Source of the DNA: Dromaius novaehollandiae
Taxonomy: Eukaryota > Chordata > Aves > Casuariiformes > Dromaiidae
Length of the DNA: 64,000 nucleotides
NCBI RefSeq assembly: GCF_036370855.1
Contig: NC_088102.1
Coordinates: 72,735,601 to 72,799,600 of the forward strand
Reading direction: 5' to 3'
The notes under the pieces were generated by a model, which had not been told where the DNA came from, made no database searches, and saw only the letters and a program-made list of their open reading frames with translations. How positions within the stretch are numbered: the first letter of the stretch is position 1; every line of letters starts with the position of its first letter. Positions 23,789 to 35,100 of this stretch are shown here, one piece after another. The position numbers and the translations under genes are program-made.

Positions 23789-24565
23789 CTACTTGGCCAG
23801 CTTGAGCAGGCGCTGGATGTCGGGCTCCAGCTGGGCGGTGGGCATGCGGGGGCTGTAGCGCCGGAAAGGTTCGCCCTCGGGGCCCACCAGGAACTTCTCG
23901 AAGTTCCAGGAGATGTCAGCCCGCCGCACCGGGCTCCACACCACAAAGCGTGGCTCTGCCATGAGGTGCACTGTGTCGTCCGCTGGTGCGGGCAGGTGCG
24001 CCTTCAGGTAGGCGAAGACGGGGTGGGTGTCCTGCCCGTTCACCTGGCACTTCTGGAAGAGGGTGAAGTTGGGCTCGAAGCCGCCCCCTGGGCGCACGTA
24101 CTTGAGGCTGTTGAGGATCTCCTCGTTGGTGCAGTTCTCCTGGGGCAGGGAAGGGAGAGACCCAGGGCTGTGTCATGTTTTCCCCATCCTAACCGGGACT
24201 GGGATTTCCCTGCCTCCCTCCCCAGCGTGCCCAGCTGGCGCTCCATCCTGCTCCATGCCCATCGGCTGCGAGTGGGGGCAGCTCACAGGCTCTGAATCCA
24301 TTTAGGGATGCGCAGGGGACCACAAGGGCTGGGTGCTTACCTGATAGCCAAACTGATTGCAAGGGAAGCCCAGCACGACCAGCCGCCGGGGGTAGCGGGC
24401 CTGCAGCTGGTTGAGCTGGGTGTAGTCCCGCACGGTGGTGCCTCAGAGCGATGCCACGTTCTCGATGAGGACCACACGGCCCCGAAAGTTGTTGAAATCC
24501 ACCTTCTCCCCCTGCAAGGAGGTGGCGCTGAGGTCGTAGAAGGACTTGGCGATGGGCATGGTCAT
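23789..24565 (-). CDS. GPX2: Glutathione peroxidase 2 (gastrointestinal selenoprotein)
   Basis: Reduces hydroperoxides with glutathione in the cytosol, chiefly in epithelium. Exons are 24341-24565 and 23789-24139. The product is 191 aa (human 190). Residue 41 is selenocysteine, encoded by TGA at 24445-24443 within IENVASL-U-GTTVRDY, so a standard ORF search splits the gene here. [12 protein letters not shown] and [21 protein letters not shown] supply the catalytic Gln/Trp/Asn residues. The isoform is called from KSFYDLSA at the start and [11 protein letters not shown] at the end. A second ATG lies two codons downstream (MPIAKSF) and matches the human start position about as well. Neighbours CHURC1 (3' end facing) and RAB15 (same strand) match human order. 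Confidence 0.96.
24443..24445 (-). other. GPX2: Selenocysteine codon (in-frame UGA)
   Basis: TGA between GCA TCG CTC and GGC ACC ACC, in the exact family position of the catalytic selenocysteine. It is paired with the SECIS hairpin at 23664-23728 and is not a nonsense mutation. Confidence 0.95.
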
Positions 24566-24667
24566 GGCTGCGGGTGCGCTATGCGTCCCGCGCGCCTGCC
24601 ACCGCTGTCTTAAGGGCTGCGCCCTGCTCACGTGACATCCCTGCTCCAAAGGTCTCCTTGTCCTGAC

Positions 24668-24677
24668 GTGACTTGGC
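24668..24677 (+). promoter_or_regulatory. GPX2: Antioxidant response element core upstream of GPX2
   Basis: GTGACTTGGC matches the ARE core RTGACnnnGC exactly and lies 103 bp upstream of the GPX2 start codon. An overlapping TGACG precedes it. GPX2 is an established NRF2 target in mammals. I infer that the regulation is conserved here. Orientation is opposite to the gene, which is common for AREs. Confidence 0.6.
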
Positions 24678-25129
24678 AGAAACCGGAGCCGTCCCACCTG
24701 CTGGCTTGGGCCCAATGCAAGGAGAAGGAGGATGTGGAGGAGGACTGGGGTGGCTCGGGGCCAAGGCAATGCTCCTACCTGCCTCCATAATTCATGCCGC
24801 CTGCCAGGATGTGATGGAGTGTGGCTGCTCTCCCTGTGGCTGTGGGATACGAGATGCCCAGGGGCATCAGCCTGGGGCTTGACCGCTCCAGCCTAGCTTC
24901 TTCCAGAGGCCTGGAAACGCTGTCTCAGAAATAACAAGACTTCAGGTGCTGGTGCCTTGCAGGCCTCTGCTTGGCAGGGATGGAGGAGAAGGTTGGCTTG
25001 GGGTGCTGGGCCCTGCACGCAGCTGCAGCCAACCTTGGCGCTGAGAAGGGCTGGGTGCCCTGACGCTCCTCCTTCCTCAGATTGGTGCTGGGCAGCTGCC
25101 TTGGCATTTGACTGCCTTCCCAGTGCTCC

Positions 25130-25440
25130 CTTCTACCCCAGTGTCCACTGCTGCCTTGGTGCCCACGACCATCCCAGTACCCACCTGTCCCAGTGTCCAC
25201 CACCATGCTTGTGCCCACCACTGCCCCTTACCCACCTGTCCCAGTGCCCACCACCACCCTGCTGCCCACTGCTGCCTTGGAGCCCACCACTGCCCCATAC
25301 CCACCTGTTCCAGTGCCCACCACCACTCTGGTGCCCGTGACCACCCCAGCGCCCTCTTCTGTCCCAGTGCTTCTGCCCATCCTGGTGCCCACCTCCATCC
25401 CAGCGCTCACCCACCCCAGTGCCTACTGCCAGGTTGCTTG
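25130..25440. repeat. Minisatellite between GPX2 and RAB15
   Basis: Tandem copies of a unit of about 60 bp resembling CCCACCTGTCCCAGTGCC plus CACCACCACTGCCC; five partial copies are visible. It gives open frames on both strands without any recognisable protein. The rest of 24700-25790 shows nothing else I can identify. Confidence 0.8.
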
Positions 25441-25804
25441 GCAGTGATGGCCCTGCTCCTCCTGGGGCCGGCTCCTGCGGCCCCTTGGGGCTGCTCCCCT
25501 GGCTCAGGGTCGAGCTTGGAGACCAGGCGGGCGCAGCGCCCTGCGCTTCCATGGAGCCATCCCCAAGCCCAGAAAGGGGACACCAGCAGTCCTCGGAGCA
25601 GCCTGAATTATTCACGGCCACTCAGCTTGCCATGGGCTCGTCGCACTGGTGGTGCTGCCGGGGCAGAGCCCAGACCTGGTGCTGGCCAGAGTGGGGCTGG
25701 GGAGGGGGGACCAGGGTGCCAGGGCCAGTGTGGCACTGCCACCCGGCACACTCCCTGCACAGCGGTAGCACACGAGCCGGCCCACACGGCGCTCCAGCAT
25801 CACC

Positions 25805-25810
25805 TTTATT
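25805..25810 (-). other. RAB15: RAB15 polyadenylation signal (AATAAA on minus strand)
   Basis: TTTATT on the plus strand 430 bp beyond the RAB15 stop codon. It is the first such signal after the gene. Confidence 0.7.
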
Positions 25811-26239
25811 CTGGAAACTGTGTGTAAAACCGGAAGGAAGGGCCTGGGCAGCCCGTGGGCACAGGACCGAGCACGGGGTGGGGTGGGGGGCACGGAGGGG
25901 ATGTGCAAAGCGCGCCCGCGACACACACGCACGCACGAAGGGGACACGGCGGGCGAGCGGGAGGGCGAGGTGGGCTCCGGGCCGTGGCGGAGGGGAGCGT
26001 GGGCCAGCTGCGGGGGGGGGGAGGCAAGGCAGTGCAGAGGGTGGCCCCTTCCTCCTCACTGCCCACTCGGCGCGGGTGCCCACCGCTGGCACCCGCTGCT
26101 CCTCTGTGTGACACCGTCCTGGGGGTCCTGGCCGGGCACCCCGTCTCCATCGCCGCCCCGCAGGGGGGAGATGCACGCTGACGGGGCCACGCTGCGAGCT
26201 GGGGAGGGCTGGGGTGGGGGGAAGCGCCGCGGCAAGGCT

Positions 26240-28074
26240 TCAACACCAACAGGCTTTGGGACTGTCCTCGGCGCCAGGGGGCTTGTATTCATCCTCCTCC
26301 AGGCAGGCCAGGTCAGGGGCGCCGGGGGCTGCGGCGGCGCGGAGCCCCGCCAGCTCCTTGCGGTGCGCCTGCAGCACCAGCTCCGTCAGTCTCGTGAAGG
26401 ACTGTGGGGAGAGGCGGCGTGCGTGAGTCCCATGGCCCCCCTGGACCTCCTCTCTGGTTGTGTCGTCCCCCCCCCCCCCCGGGCCGGTCCCGCTCACCTC
26501 CTTGATGTTCAGGTTGCTGCAGGCACTTGTTTCATAGAAGTCCATGCCATACTCCCGGGCCAGCTGCAAGGCAAGAGCCCGGCGGTGGCATGGCCGTGGC
26601 TCGCCGCCCCCCCGCCCTGCTCCCCACACATCTGGAGGCACATCTGGACACAGGCGGATGGGTGGGCAGAGGGGCCGTGCCCGTTATGGGCTGGGGAGGA
26701 ACCGCCTGGGGCTGTGCATGGGTAAAAGTAGGGTTACACTGGTCGTGCTGTGTGCTGTGGGGGTCCCCAGGGTGGTGTGGGGGGGGTCCTGAACACATTG
26801 TGGGTGCAGAGGTCCCTGGGCACCCTGGAGGTGCAGGGGAAATATGGGGAGGGGGGCCCTGGCCATGCTGGGGGCTGCGGGGAGGGGTGTCCATGCAGGG
26901 TCCCTGAATGTATTTAGGGCTTCAGGGGGTTGTAGGGGCCCCTGGACATACTGGGGAGGCCCCTACGGGTCCTCGGGCGTGCTGGGGGCGCCAGGCTCAC
27001 CTGCAGGCCTTGCTCTTTGGCCACTTGCCTCTTGTGCTCCTCGTCCGCCTTGTTGCCGATGAGGATTTTCTGCACCCCATCTGGTGCATACTGGGGAGGG
27101 GGGGGGCAGCGTGAGGCAGCTCGCGGCCCCCGCCCCCGGCTGCCGGCACGCGCGCCCACCGCCCTACCTCATCCACGTCGCTGGCCCACTTCACGATGTG
27201 CTGGTAGGAGCGCTCGCTGCCGATGTCGTACACCAGGAAGATGCCCTGTGCGGAGAAGGGCTGGGCAGCGCAGCGGCAATTCACCCGCCGGACCCCCTCC
27301 CGAAAGCACTGCTGTCCCTGCCCCGCTGTGCCTCAGTTTCCCCTGCCCGGCATGCAGAGACCACCTCCGGGAGCCGGAGGGGGCCTGGGGTACTTGAGCT
27401 GGCCCAAGGGGTGATGGCTGCCCGCCCTGGCGCCCAGCCGCCGGTACCTGCGCTCGCCGGTAGTACTGCTTGGTGATGGTCTGGTACCTCTCCTGGCCCG
27501 CCGTGTCCCTGCAGCCGGAGGGGGGGGGAGAGCCGGTCGGCGTGGGCCCGGCAGGCAAGGGGGGGCTCTTCCCCCCCGTCCACCCCGCACCCCAGCTTTG
27601 GCACCCGCCGGGATGGCAGGATTTGATCCCATCCCGCTCACGGGTGGCAGCCCGGTGGCCCCGGGCGGGCTGGCGGTCCGGGGTGGGGGGGGGGGGCGCC
27701 GGCCCAGCCTCCGTGTCCCCCTCCCCTGGGGTGCTGGCACTCACCAGATCTGTATCCGCACCTTGATGCCGTCCACCTCTATGGTCTTCATCTTGAAGTC
27801 GACTCCTGCGAAGAGAGAGGGCAGATGCTGTGGGTGCCGCGGGGAAGGGGACACCCCCGCCTCCCCCTCCCCCCGCCGCCGGGGGCAGGCCGCGGCCGGA
27901 AGCCCATCCCCGTGGCGGCGCGGCTGCCGCAAGGGCAGCGCCGCCGGTACCGATGGTGGAGATGTGCGCGGGGTGGAACTCGTTGTCGGTGAAGCGGCAC
28001 AGCAGGCAGGTCTTGCCCACGCCCGAGTCGCCGAGCAGCAGCAGGCGGAAGAGCACGTCGTACTGCTTGGCCAT
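26240..28074 (-). CDS. RAB15: Ras-related protein Rab-15
   Basis: A small GTPase of the early/recycling endosome, enriched in neural and secretory cells in mammals. Exons are 27951-28074, 27745-27805, 27448-27508, 27168-27245, 27001-27090, 26498-26563 and 26240-26401. The product is 213 aa (human 212). Visible motifs: P-loop GDSGVGKT (15-22), switch II DTAGQ (63-67), NKAD (121-124) and ETSA (149-152). [20 protein letters not shown] and the C-terminal CWC prenylation motif identify RAB15; the CxC end is the dual geranylgeranylation type. The region after ELAGLR (about 178-205) diverges from mammals and is the hypervariable tail. It is transcribed away from FNTB. Confidence 0.96.
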
Positions 28075-29105
28075 GGCGGGCTGCGGGGGGCTCCGCGCCG
28101 CCCTCCGCGCCGTTCAGCCCCGCGCCGCGCCCGCCGCCATCGCCCGGCGCCGGCCGAGATGCGATGCGCCGGGGGGGGGGGGGGGGGTCACGCAGCGGGG
28201 GGAGGGGGGCAGCTCCGGAGGCCCTGGGGACAGCAGGCAGGTGCTGATGGATGGGGATGCTCTGGGGGGCAACGGATGAGACCTGAGGGGGGGGGACGGG
28301 CCGCAGCGATGCACCGGGGGGGCTGCTGGGGATACACTGGGGGGTGCCCTGGAGACAGGCAGCCGGGGCCTCTCGAGCAGGGCAAGCGCGGGCTGGCGGG
28401 TGCTGGCCTGCACGCGGCGCAGGGATGCAGGCGCCCAGGCCCGGCTATGGCAGTGCAGTGGGGTCTGCCCGCGGGGTGCAGAAACGGGGGCAGCCGCCGT
28501 GCAGCGACACAGCGGTACAGCACGCCGTGCCAGCGTGAGGTGCTGCGGTGCCGCGCAGGCACGCAGCGCGTTGCCGTAGCTACTAGCCCCCTCGTGCAGA
28601 ACCCAGGTGCCACACAGCAGTGCGGCCTGCCACGGGCATGCACAGCGAAGTGACACGGGGTGGCATGGCACCCTGCGGCGGTGGCAGAGCAGCATGGCGG
28701 TGCAGCGCCAGGGCATGGCGGCGCAGTGGCACAGTGCTGCAGCGTGCTGCCGTAGCGCCACATCGCTGCCACGCTGCACGCACACATCGCTGCAGGCCCG
28801 CGCTGTAATGACGGCGCGCCATGACCACACAACTGCGCGATGACGCGCACCGTGACGCAACGCAGCGGCGCGGTGACGAGATGCGCGACCTCCGCCTCTC
28901 CCCGGCGCCGGCGGCGCAGCGCGCATGCGCGGCGCGCAGCCGGGCAGCGGCGCAGTTCGGCCGCGCGGGGGCGCTGCCGAAGGCCGGGAAGCGGCGGGCC
29001 AGGGCGGGCCGGGGCGGAGCGCGCGAGCCGTTGTGTCCCCGCCGGGCCGCCGTCGGCCGCGGCGTCTTGTGGCGGCGCGAGCCGCCTCCGCCGCCTCCCC
29101 GCAGC
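28075..29105. promoter_or_regulatory. Divergent promoter interval of RAB15 and FNTB
   Basis: A 1.03 kb CpG-dense interval between two start codons that point away from each other. Four TGACG (CRE/ATF half-site) motifs cluster at 28809, 28841, 28853 and 28874, the third in the form GTGACGCAA. GC-boxes follow from 28950 to the FNTB ATG. The middle (28350-28800) is made of diffuse GCAGTGGCACnnTGC-like near-repeats. No independent gene is supported. Confidence 0.6.
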
Positions 29106-32100
29106 ATGGCGGGCGCGAGTCCCTCGGCGGGGCGGCGGCGGCTGCGGGACGACGGCATGCGCACGGCCACCTCCGCCGAGCAGGTTCGGCGATGGGAGGG
29201 CGGGTGCAATGGGGCCGAGGTGTGGGGGTGTCATGCTGCGGTGGGGCTGGGGTGTGGGGTGCAGTGGGGCTGGGGGGCGGGGCTGCGGAGTGCAGTGGGG
29301 CTGGAGTGTGGGGTTGTCATGCTGCAGTGGGGCTGGGGTGTGAGGGTGTCATGCTGCAGTGGGGCTGGGGTGTGAGGGTGTCACGCTGCAGTGGGGCTGG
29401 AGCGTGAGGGTGTTGAGTGCAGTGGGGCTGGGGTGTGAGGGTGTCATGCTGCGGTGGGGCTGTGGTGTTGGGTGCAGTGGGGCTGGGGTGTGAGGGTGTC
29501 ATGCTGCGGTGGGCTGTGGTGTGGTGCAGTGGGGCTGGGGTGTGGGGGAGCCAGGTGGGGGTGCAGTGGGCTGGGATGTGGGGGTGTCAGGCTGGGGTGG
29601 GGCTGAGGTGCAGGGCTGCAGTGGGGCTGGGGATGAGGATGCTGTGGGGGTGCTGAGGTGCAGGTCGCCCTGAGGCTGGCATGGGCCCTGGTGGAAGTGT
29701 GGCTGGGGTGGCGGGGGCAGGCAGGGGCGTCAGGGTTGCCCCGGTGGGGTGCAGGTGGTTGCCGGGCTTAGCAGGGCCCTGGAGTGGGTGGGGGTGTAGG
29801 GGGTGAGGTGGGGGGTGTGCCAGGGCTGGGGGGGTGCCACGGGGCTTGTGTGGAGCAGGGTGCTGGCTGCAGCAGGGTTGTCGGGGCTGCCCCCGCGCCT
29901 CCCCCTGTGCTCGGGCTGCGCTGCGCACCCGCGGGGCGAGGGCAGGGGTGGGCGCCACAAGCCCCTGCCACGTCCCCTTGCTGCCCTGCGCGGGGTGTGT
30001 GGCAGCGCCCTGCTGTTGGGCCAAAAGGTGAATGTCTGGGTAGGTCAGGCGCTGTGGGAAAAGCGCTGGTGTCTTCTGCGTTATCCCTGAGTTCTGAGAG
30101 CAGGGACCTATCCTGTGCCACGGGAAGCCCTGCAGAGGGTGCTGAGCGAGCCGGGAGCAGGCAAGAGAGGTGACAGCTCGGCCCTGTCCTCCTCGGGCTC
30201 TTGCGTAGAGACGGCTCAAGGGTACGAGCACAGAGACTCTTTGTTCGACCACCCAAAAGATCGGCTCGAGTTTTATCTGTGCGTTGGAGGCCTTTCCTAC
30301 CCTCGGTGGCTCATGGGGGATGACAAACAGAGCGCGCCGCGCTTCTCGGCCGTCCCAGCACCCTGAGAAACATGCCTCGGGGCGGCTTTGTCGAAGCGAA
30401 GGTTGCCCTGGGCTTGCTGGCTCGGCATGTGGGCTGTTCTCCCTGCGGTGCCTTTCCCGGTTGCCTCGTTCCCGGAAGCTCTGTGGGCACTCGCTCCGGC
30501 GGCAGCAGCAGCGCGGGCTCATCTGGGCTAAACGTAGTGACGTCTCCAAGCGGTGGAGCCTGGGGAGAGACAGCAGGGCCCATTTTGTTGGCAGCAGTGG
30601 TGCCCCACGAGACGCCGCAGGTGGAGAGCCTGGAGGAGGGGGTCAGCGTGGGGCAGGAGCTCGGCGAGGCTCTGGAGGAGGCAGTGGGAGTAGAGAGCGT
30701 GTAGGTTGCTGGAGCCCAGTTAGAGTAGGGCCATGCGTAGCGAAGAGGACGCAAGGGAGGAGATTTCTGGGCCAGCAGGTCTCTTGGGGGTGAAAAACCT
30801 CTCCTGGTGGGTGACTTGGAGAGTGTTTGTGTTGCCCATCTGCGAAGAGTGAGGTAGGACTCAGAGCGCCAGGACCTGGGCACGGAGGATGCCTCCGTAG
30901 CAATTGCCTCAAGATGTCGAGTCTCTGTGGCTTTAACCCAAGCCAGCAGCGCTGGGAACGGTGATGGCCCCACGTCGGGGAAGGGCCAAGCAGCCCTCGC
31001 CGGGCACGGGGGCTGCCTGTCCCTGCCTCCATGACCTGGAGGAGGCCTCTGCCAGGCAGAACTGGCCACTGCTGGCCTGCCCGCTCCAATGTGGATGTGC
31101 GGTGTTCAATCCCACCGGCGTCTCCCTTCCTCCGAGAGGTGCAGGTGGTGCGTGGCTCATTGGTGACTGTTCTTCTTGCGCGTGGTCTATCCTCGCTGCT
31201 GAAAGGTGTTCCCCCTTTCCGCTGAGCGCTTGGAGTCACCTTCTGAGTCATCTTGGCAGCTGGCGGGCCCGGGTGGAGGCTTTCCCCAGCGTGGGCGTGC
31301 AGGGGGGTCTGCTGAGCTGTCGTGCAGCTGTGCAGAGCCAAAACAGTGGCGGCCGCGTGGCTTGTCAGATGAGAGGAGCGTGGGAAGGATCTGGACCAGC
31401 CAGTGAGGATTGTGATGGCTCTGCTGCCTACTGGGCCAGTGGGAGGGAGGACGTGGGTGCTGGCAGGCCTCCCTGTTTGCTCGGGCCCGCCGTGTGGACC
31501 TGCGGGGTTCTGTAGGGTTCCCCGATGGGAGTGCGGTGTGTTGGGCCATGTTTCCCGCATGCGACCGCCTGCAAGTGTCAGATGTTTGCCGAGCTGGGTG
31601 CCAGTCCTCTGCAGCCACCTGATTACATGTGGCTTGGTCAGATTCGGCTTGGATGTCATCTCCAAGCCCTCTGCCCTGCTCCTTGGTCACGCAGGAACTC
31701 AGAGCTGAGATGTCTCAGGAGCCTGGTCTCCCATCCCAGTGCTGTCTGGTGGGAGATGTTGCCGGTCCCTCTGGTCCCTCCAAGGTTGCTCTGGCAAGGC
31801 GCTGGAGCCTCTGAGCCCCTGCCCCCAGCTTTTTCACTCAGAGAAACCGAAGCAGAGTGATGAGATGGTGCACATGCATGACCAGTTTCTTAGAGGGGCA
31901 ATGGATTGCCTGGGATGCTTGTTAAGTGGAAATTCTGGTTACTGGGCTTTCCTTGGCCTGATGTTTCCTTCTCTTGGGACCCGAAGTTTCACCTTTCTCC
32001 CCAATTGCATTAAATGGGGAAGGTGATGCTGCCTCTGCCCACCATGGGACCTTGTTCCTTCCCCTGTGCTGGCAGAAGTGCTCATATGGCTGGGTCACAA

Positions 32101-35100
32101 AACAGTGTCTTTCTGATGTGCTCCACTGCGTGAACGGGCCCAAAAGAGGTGCTGGCAGAGGGGGGATGTGTTGCCAGGTCAGCAATCCCAGCTCGTGCCA
32201 ATTCAAACTCCTTGTGAAGCCCAGATGCTGGTGCAGGAGATGAGCACTCCTGCACTTGCGACCCCAAAGCCTGCGCAACCAGAGCTCTTCTCTGACAGTA
32301 TGGTGGGGTGCTGAGCCATGGCCCTGTGCCTAGGGGCTGTGGCTACTTGCTTTGCCTTGAGCACGTGCCTGCAAGAGTAACGTGGGACGTGGTGGTGTTC
32401 GGCAACCTCGGGCACTGCGTGGAGCAGGTAGGGTGTGGCCACGCGTGATGGACTTTGTGCTCCTGACCGAGGCAGCCTCAAGTGCTTTTCAGGCTTGGGG
32501 CTGTGCTATCAAAGGGATCTTGGTTGTTTTGCTCTTGTGATACCTTCCTTGCAATCTGTGATGTGTCCCAGCAGCTCAGGGCCCTGGCGTTGGCTGCTGT
32601 GCGTCCCCCGTGCCCTGTGAGCCATGCAGTGCGCTGTGTGGTAGAAGGCGTTGGTGAGGGGAGCATTGGGTTAGTGTTTCCTGGGCGCAGACAAGGCCTC
32701 TGTTGTCCCTGCGATTAAAAAGCTCTGTCTGATTTCTGCATTTATATATTTTCCTCCTTCCTTGCACTGACTCTGGCTTTTTGCCATGAGCTGTATGGGA
32801 TGGGAGAGGGAGGTGAACGCAGAAATGGTTAGAGAGGGTGAGGAGGGTCTGGGAGATCAGCAAATGCTCCCTCTGCTGTCTGGGGTGGGTGGGTTTAGCC
32901 TCCTTGGGCTGACTTGGTGGGGGGTTGTGACTTCTTGAGGATTGCCTGGCACCCTGCACACAAATGCCATCCTGCGTGAGGCTGAGGTGGGTTCCCTTGG
33001 ATGCAGTATAGTGAGGAAGAGTGCCTGACAAGCCAGAAATGGGAAGCCCTCGATATCCCTGCTCCAGTTGAAGAGCTAGCAAGGCTCCCCAAGGCTGCTG
33101 AATCCAGTGCTCCTCTCTGGAGCTGGACCTGTGTCCCGCAATCCCTGTCCCAACGGCATTAAACTTTAGCCCCAAAGCTGCTTGGTTTTGGCCTTGCTGG
33201 GGGGTCTGTTCCATACCTCCTGGCTCTGCTGGTTAGGAGCTGCCTTTCCATCCCCTGCGTCCCCTCCTTGCTGCTGGGGGGGCCTCCTTGCTCCTGCAGT
33301 TCATGCTGTTGCTTTCCTTCCCTATTGCTCCATCTCCAACTGCCTGGGTGCAGGGAAACTCCCCTCCTCCCTGCTCAGCCTGTCTTGGCAAGGTTTTTTC
33401 TTTTGAAAAAACAGTATATGCAATCCCTTAATGTCTGAACTCTCCTCCATGCCTGGGGGATGGCCCCTGTCGGGGTAAAAGGGGATGCTGGTGTTTCTCA
33501 ATCCTTGGTGTTTCTGCTCTCCCTGGGCTGAGGAAATGCAGCATGCCTCCTTCCCAGATGGACACAAGGACACGGTGATCCAGGCGTCTGGCTGGAGGAA
33601 CATGTGCAACATATCCGAGAGATAGTCTCACTGGGAGCCTGTTTTGGGCTTCAGCAAGCTGTGCGTGGTGTTGCTTCAGAAACTCAACCTTGGGGCTGTG
33701 CTGCCAAAGGGATCTTGGTTGCTTTGCTTGATTGCTACCTGGAGTTCTTGGTTAGCTGCAGGAGGTGGCTGGACCTGACGTTGTTTCTTCTCACCTTAGG
33801 ATCTGTCCCATTAGAGAAACCTGGGAGCTCTACTGTGTGTGCTCCCAGTTACATCGTTTTCTTAAGCTCAGGGTACATTATTGAGGGTAAGGAAGATTAC
33901 CCTGGCTTGGAATGATGCTAAGACAGGAGTTATGAAGCTGAAGGAACTGGGTTTTAAGGTTAAATCAAGAATGAATCAAAGATTCTGCAGATCCTGAATT
34001 GCACAAGTGGGACCATCAAAGCCATCCAGCTGTAGCTAGAGAAGGGTGGCCCAATGTGTCTTTCTTGGGAGCCCTGGAACAAATGAAACTTCGTCTTGAA
34101 AAATTCTGCCTTTGAAAACAGAAAACTGACCATGCTTGAGTCTGTTCTTAGTCCTGAGTGAAAAACTTCTTTTCAGCCTCCACTAGGCTTCTTTGATGGA
34201 GGCCTGTGTGTGCCCAGGGTAACTTAAAACCCAGTCGAGACCAGGCGGCTCTCAATTGGTTTGACTTCCTGAAAAGAAGGTGATGAGACAGCAAATCTGA
34301 TAACGGAAAGCTAATCATATTTAGCTGAATAAATCCTGTGGGATGAAGCAGATCTCTCTTAAGGAGAGAGGCCTTTCAGAGCCAGTAATACTGTCTGGCT
34401 CTGCGCAGAGCGGGTTTGGGCAGCACAGGGCTTGCTCCTGGCAAATGTGGCTCCACACAGAAGAAGCTGGATGCGTTCCTGAACTGAGGCAGCCAAGAGC
34501 CGCCTGCTGCCTGCTCCCCCGACCACGTCATGTGTTACCAAATAGCGCTTGGCACACTGGGATCTAGAACAGCTCTGCCATTGCCCTCTGGGAATGAGCT
34601 TTCTCGGAGTGGTGGGAAAGATCATTTCTCCAGTCTTGCCACATTGGATAAAGACTAGCGTGTCAGGCCAGCTACGTGACTGGCAGGCTGGGCCACTCGG
34701 ACTTTTTGCAACATTGTGCTGTTCATAGTTGTGTTATGGTCTCATGAGATGCTGTTCATCAGCCTCGCTGTGGTCGCTGTGCGTGCATGCTCGTAGTCTC
34801 CAGAAGATGCAAAGAAAGGGACAGCCAAACCTTCTCCTGTTATCCTGCCTTTCTCCTGCAGTGAAGAGAGTGTAGCCAAAGATGTCGTGGTCAAGAGACC
34901 TGCTCTGAACTGCCCCGGCAAAAGTGTTCCTCTACTGGCGTGTGGTAAAGGCAGGAGCTGCTGCGGCAGGTCTTTCCTTGTGGTCAGTGAGTCTTCGGCA
35001 GCTCCTAGGGCAGCAGTTGGGTGTGGTGCAAGCAAGGGAGGATGTTGCCTGACCCAAGCTGTTGGGACCAGGCCTTGACAGTAGAGCACAATGCAGATCT

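Noticed and set aside
24443-24445. Premature stop in the glutathione peroxidase gene (pseudogene reading)
   Set aside because: The TGA is at the catalytic selenocysteine position and a SECIS hairpin is present downstream, so the gene is intact.
28350-28800. Separate non-coding RNA or gene in the RAB15/FNTB interval
   Set aside because: There are only diffuse GC-rich near-repeats. No stable hairpin, splice structure or coding signal stands out.
30190-30740. A possible long-terminal-repeat fragment in FNTB intron 1
   Set aside because: The base composition differs from its surroundings, but I see no paired terminal repeats, target duplication or recognisable element protein.
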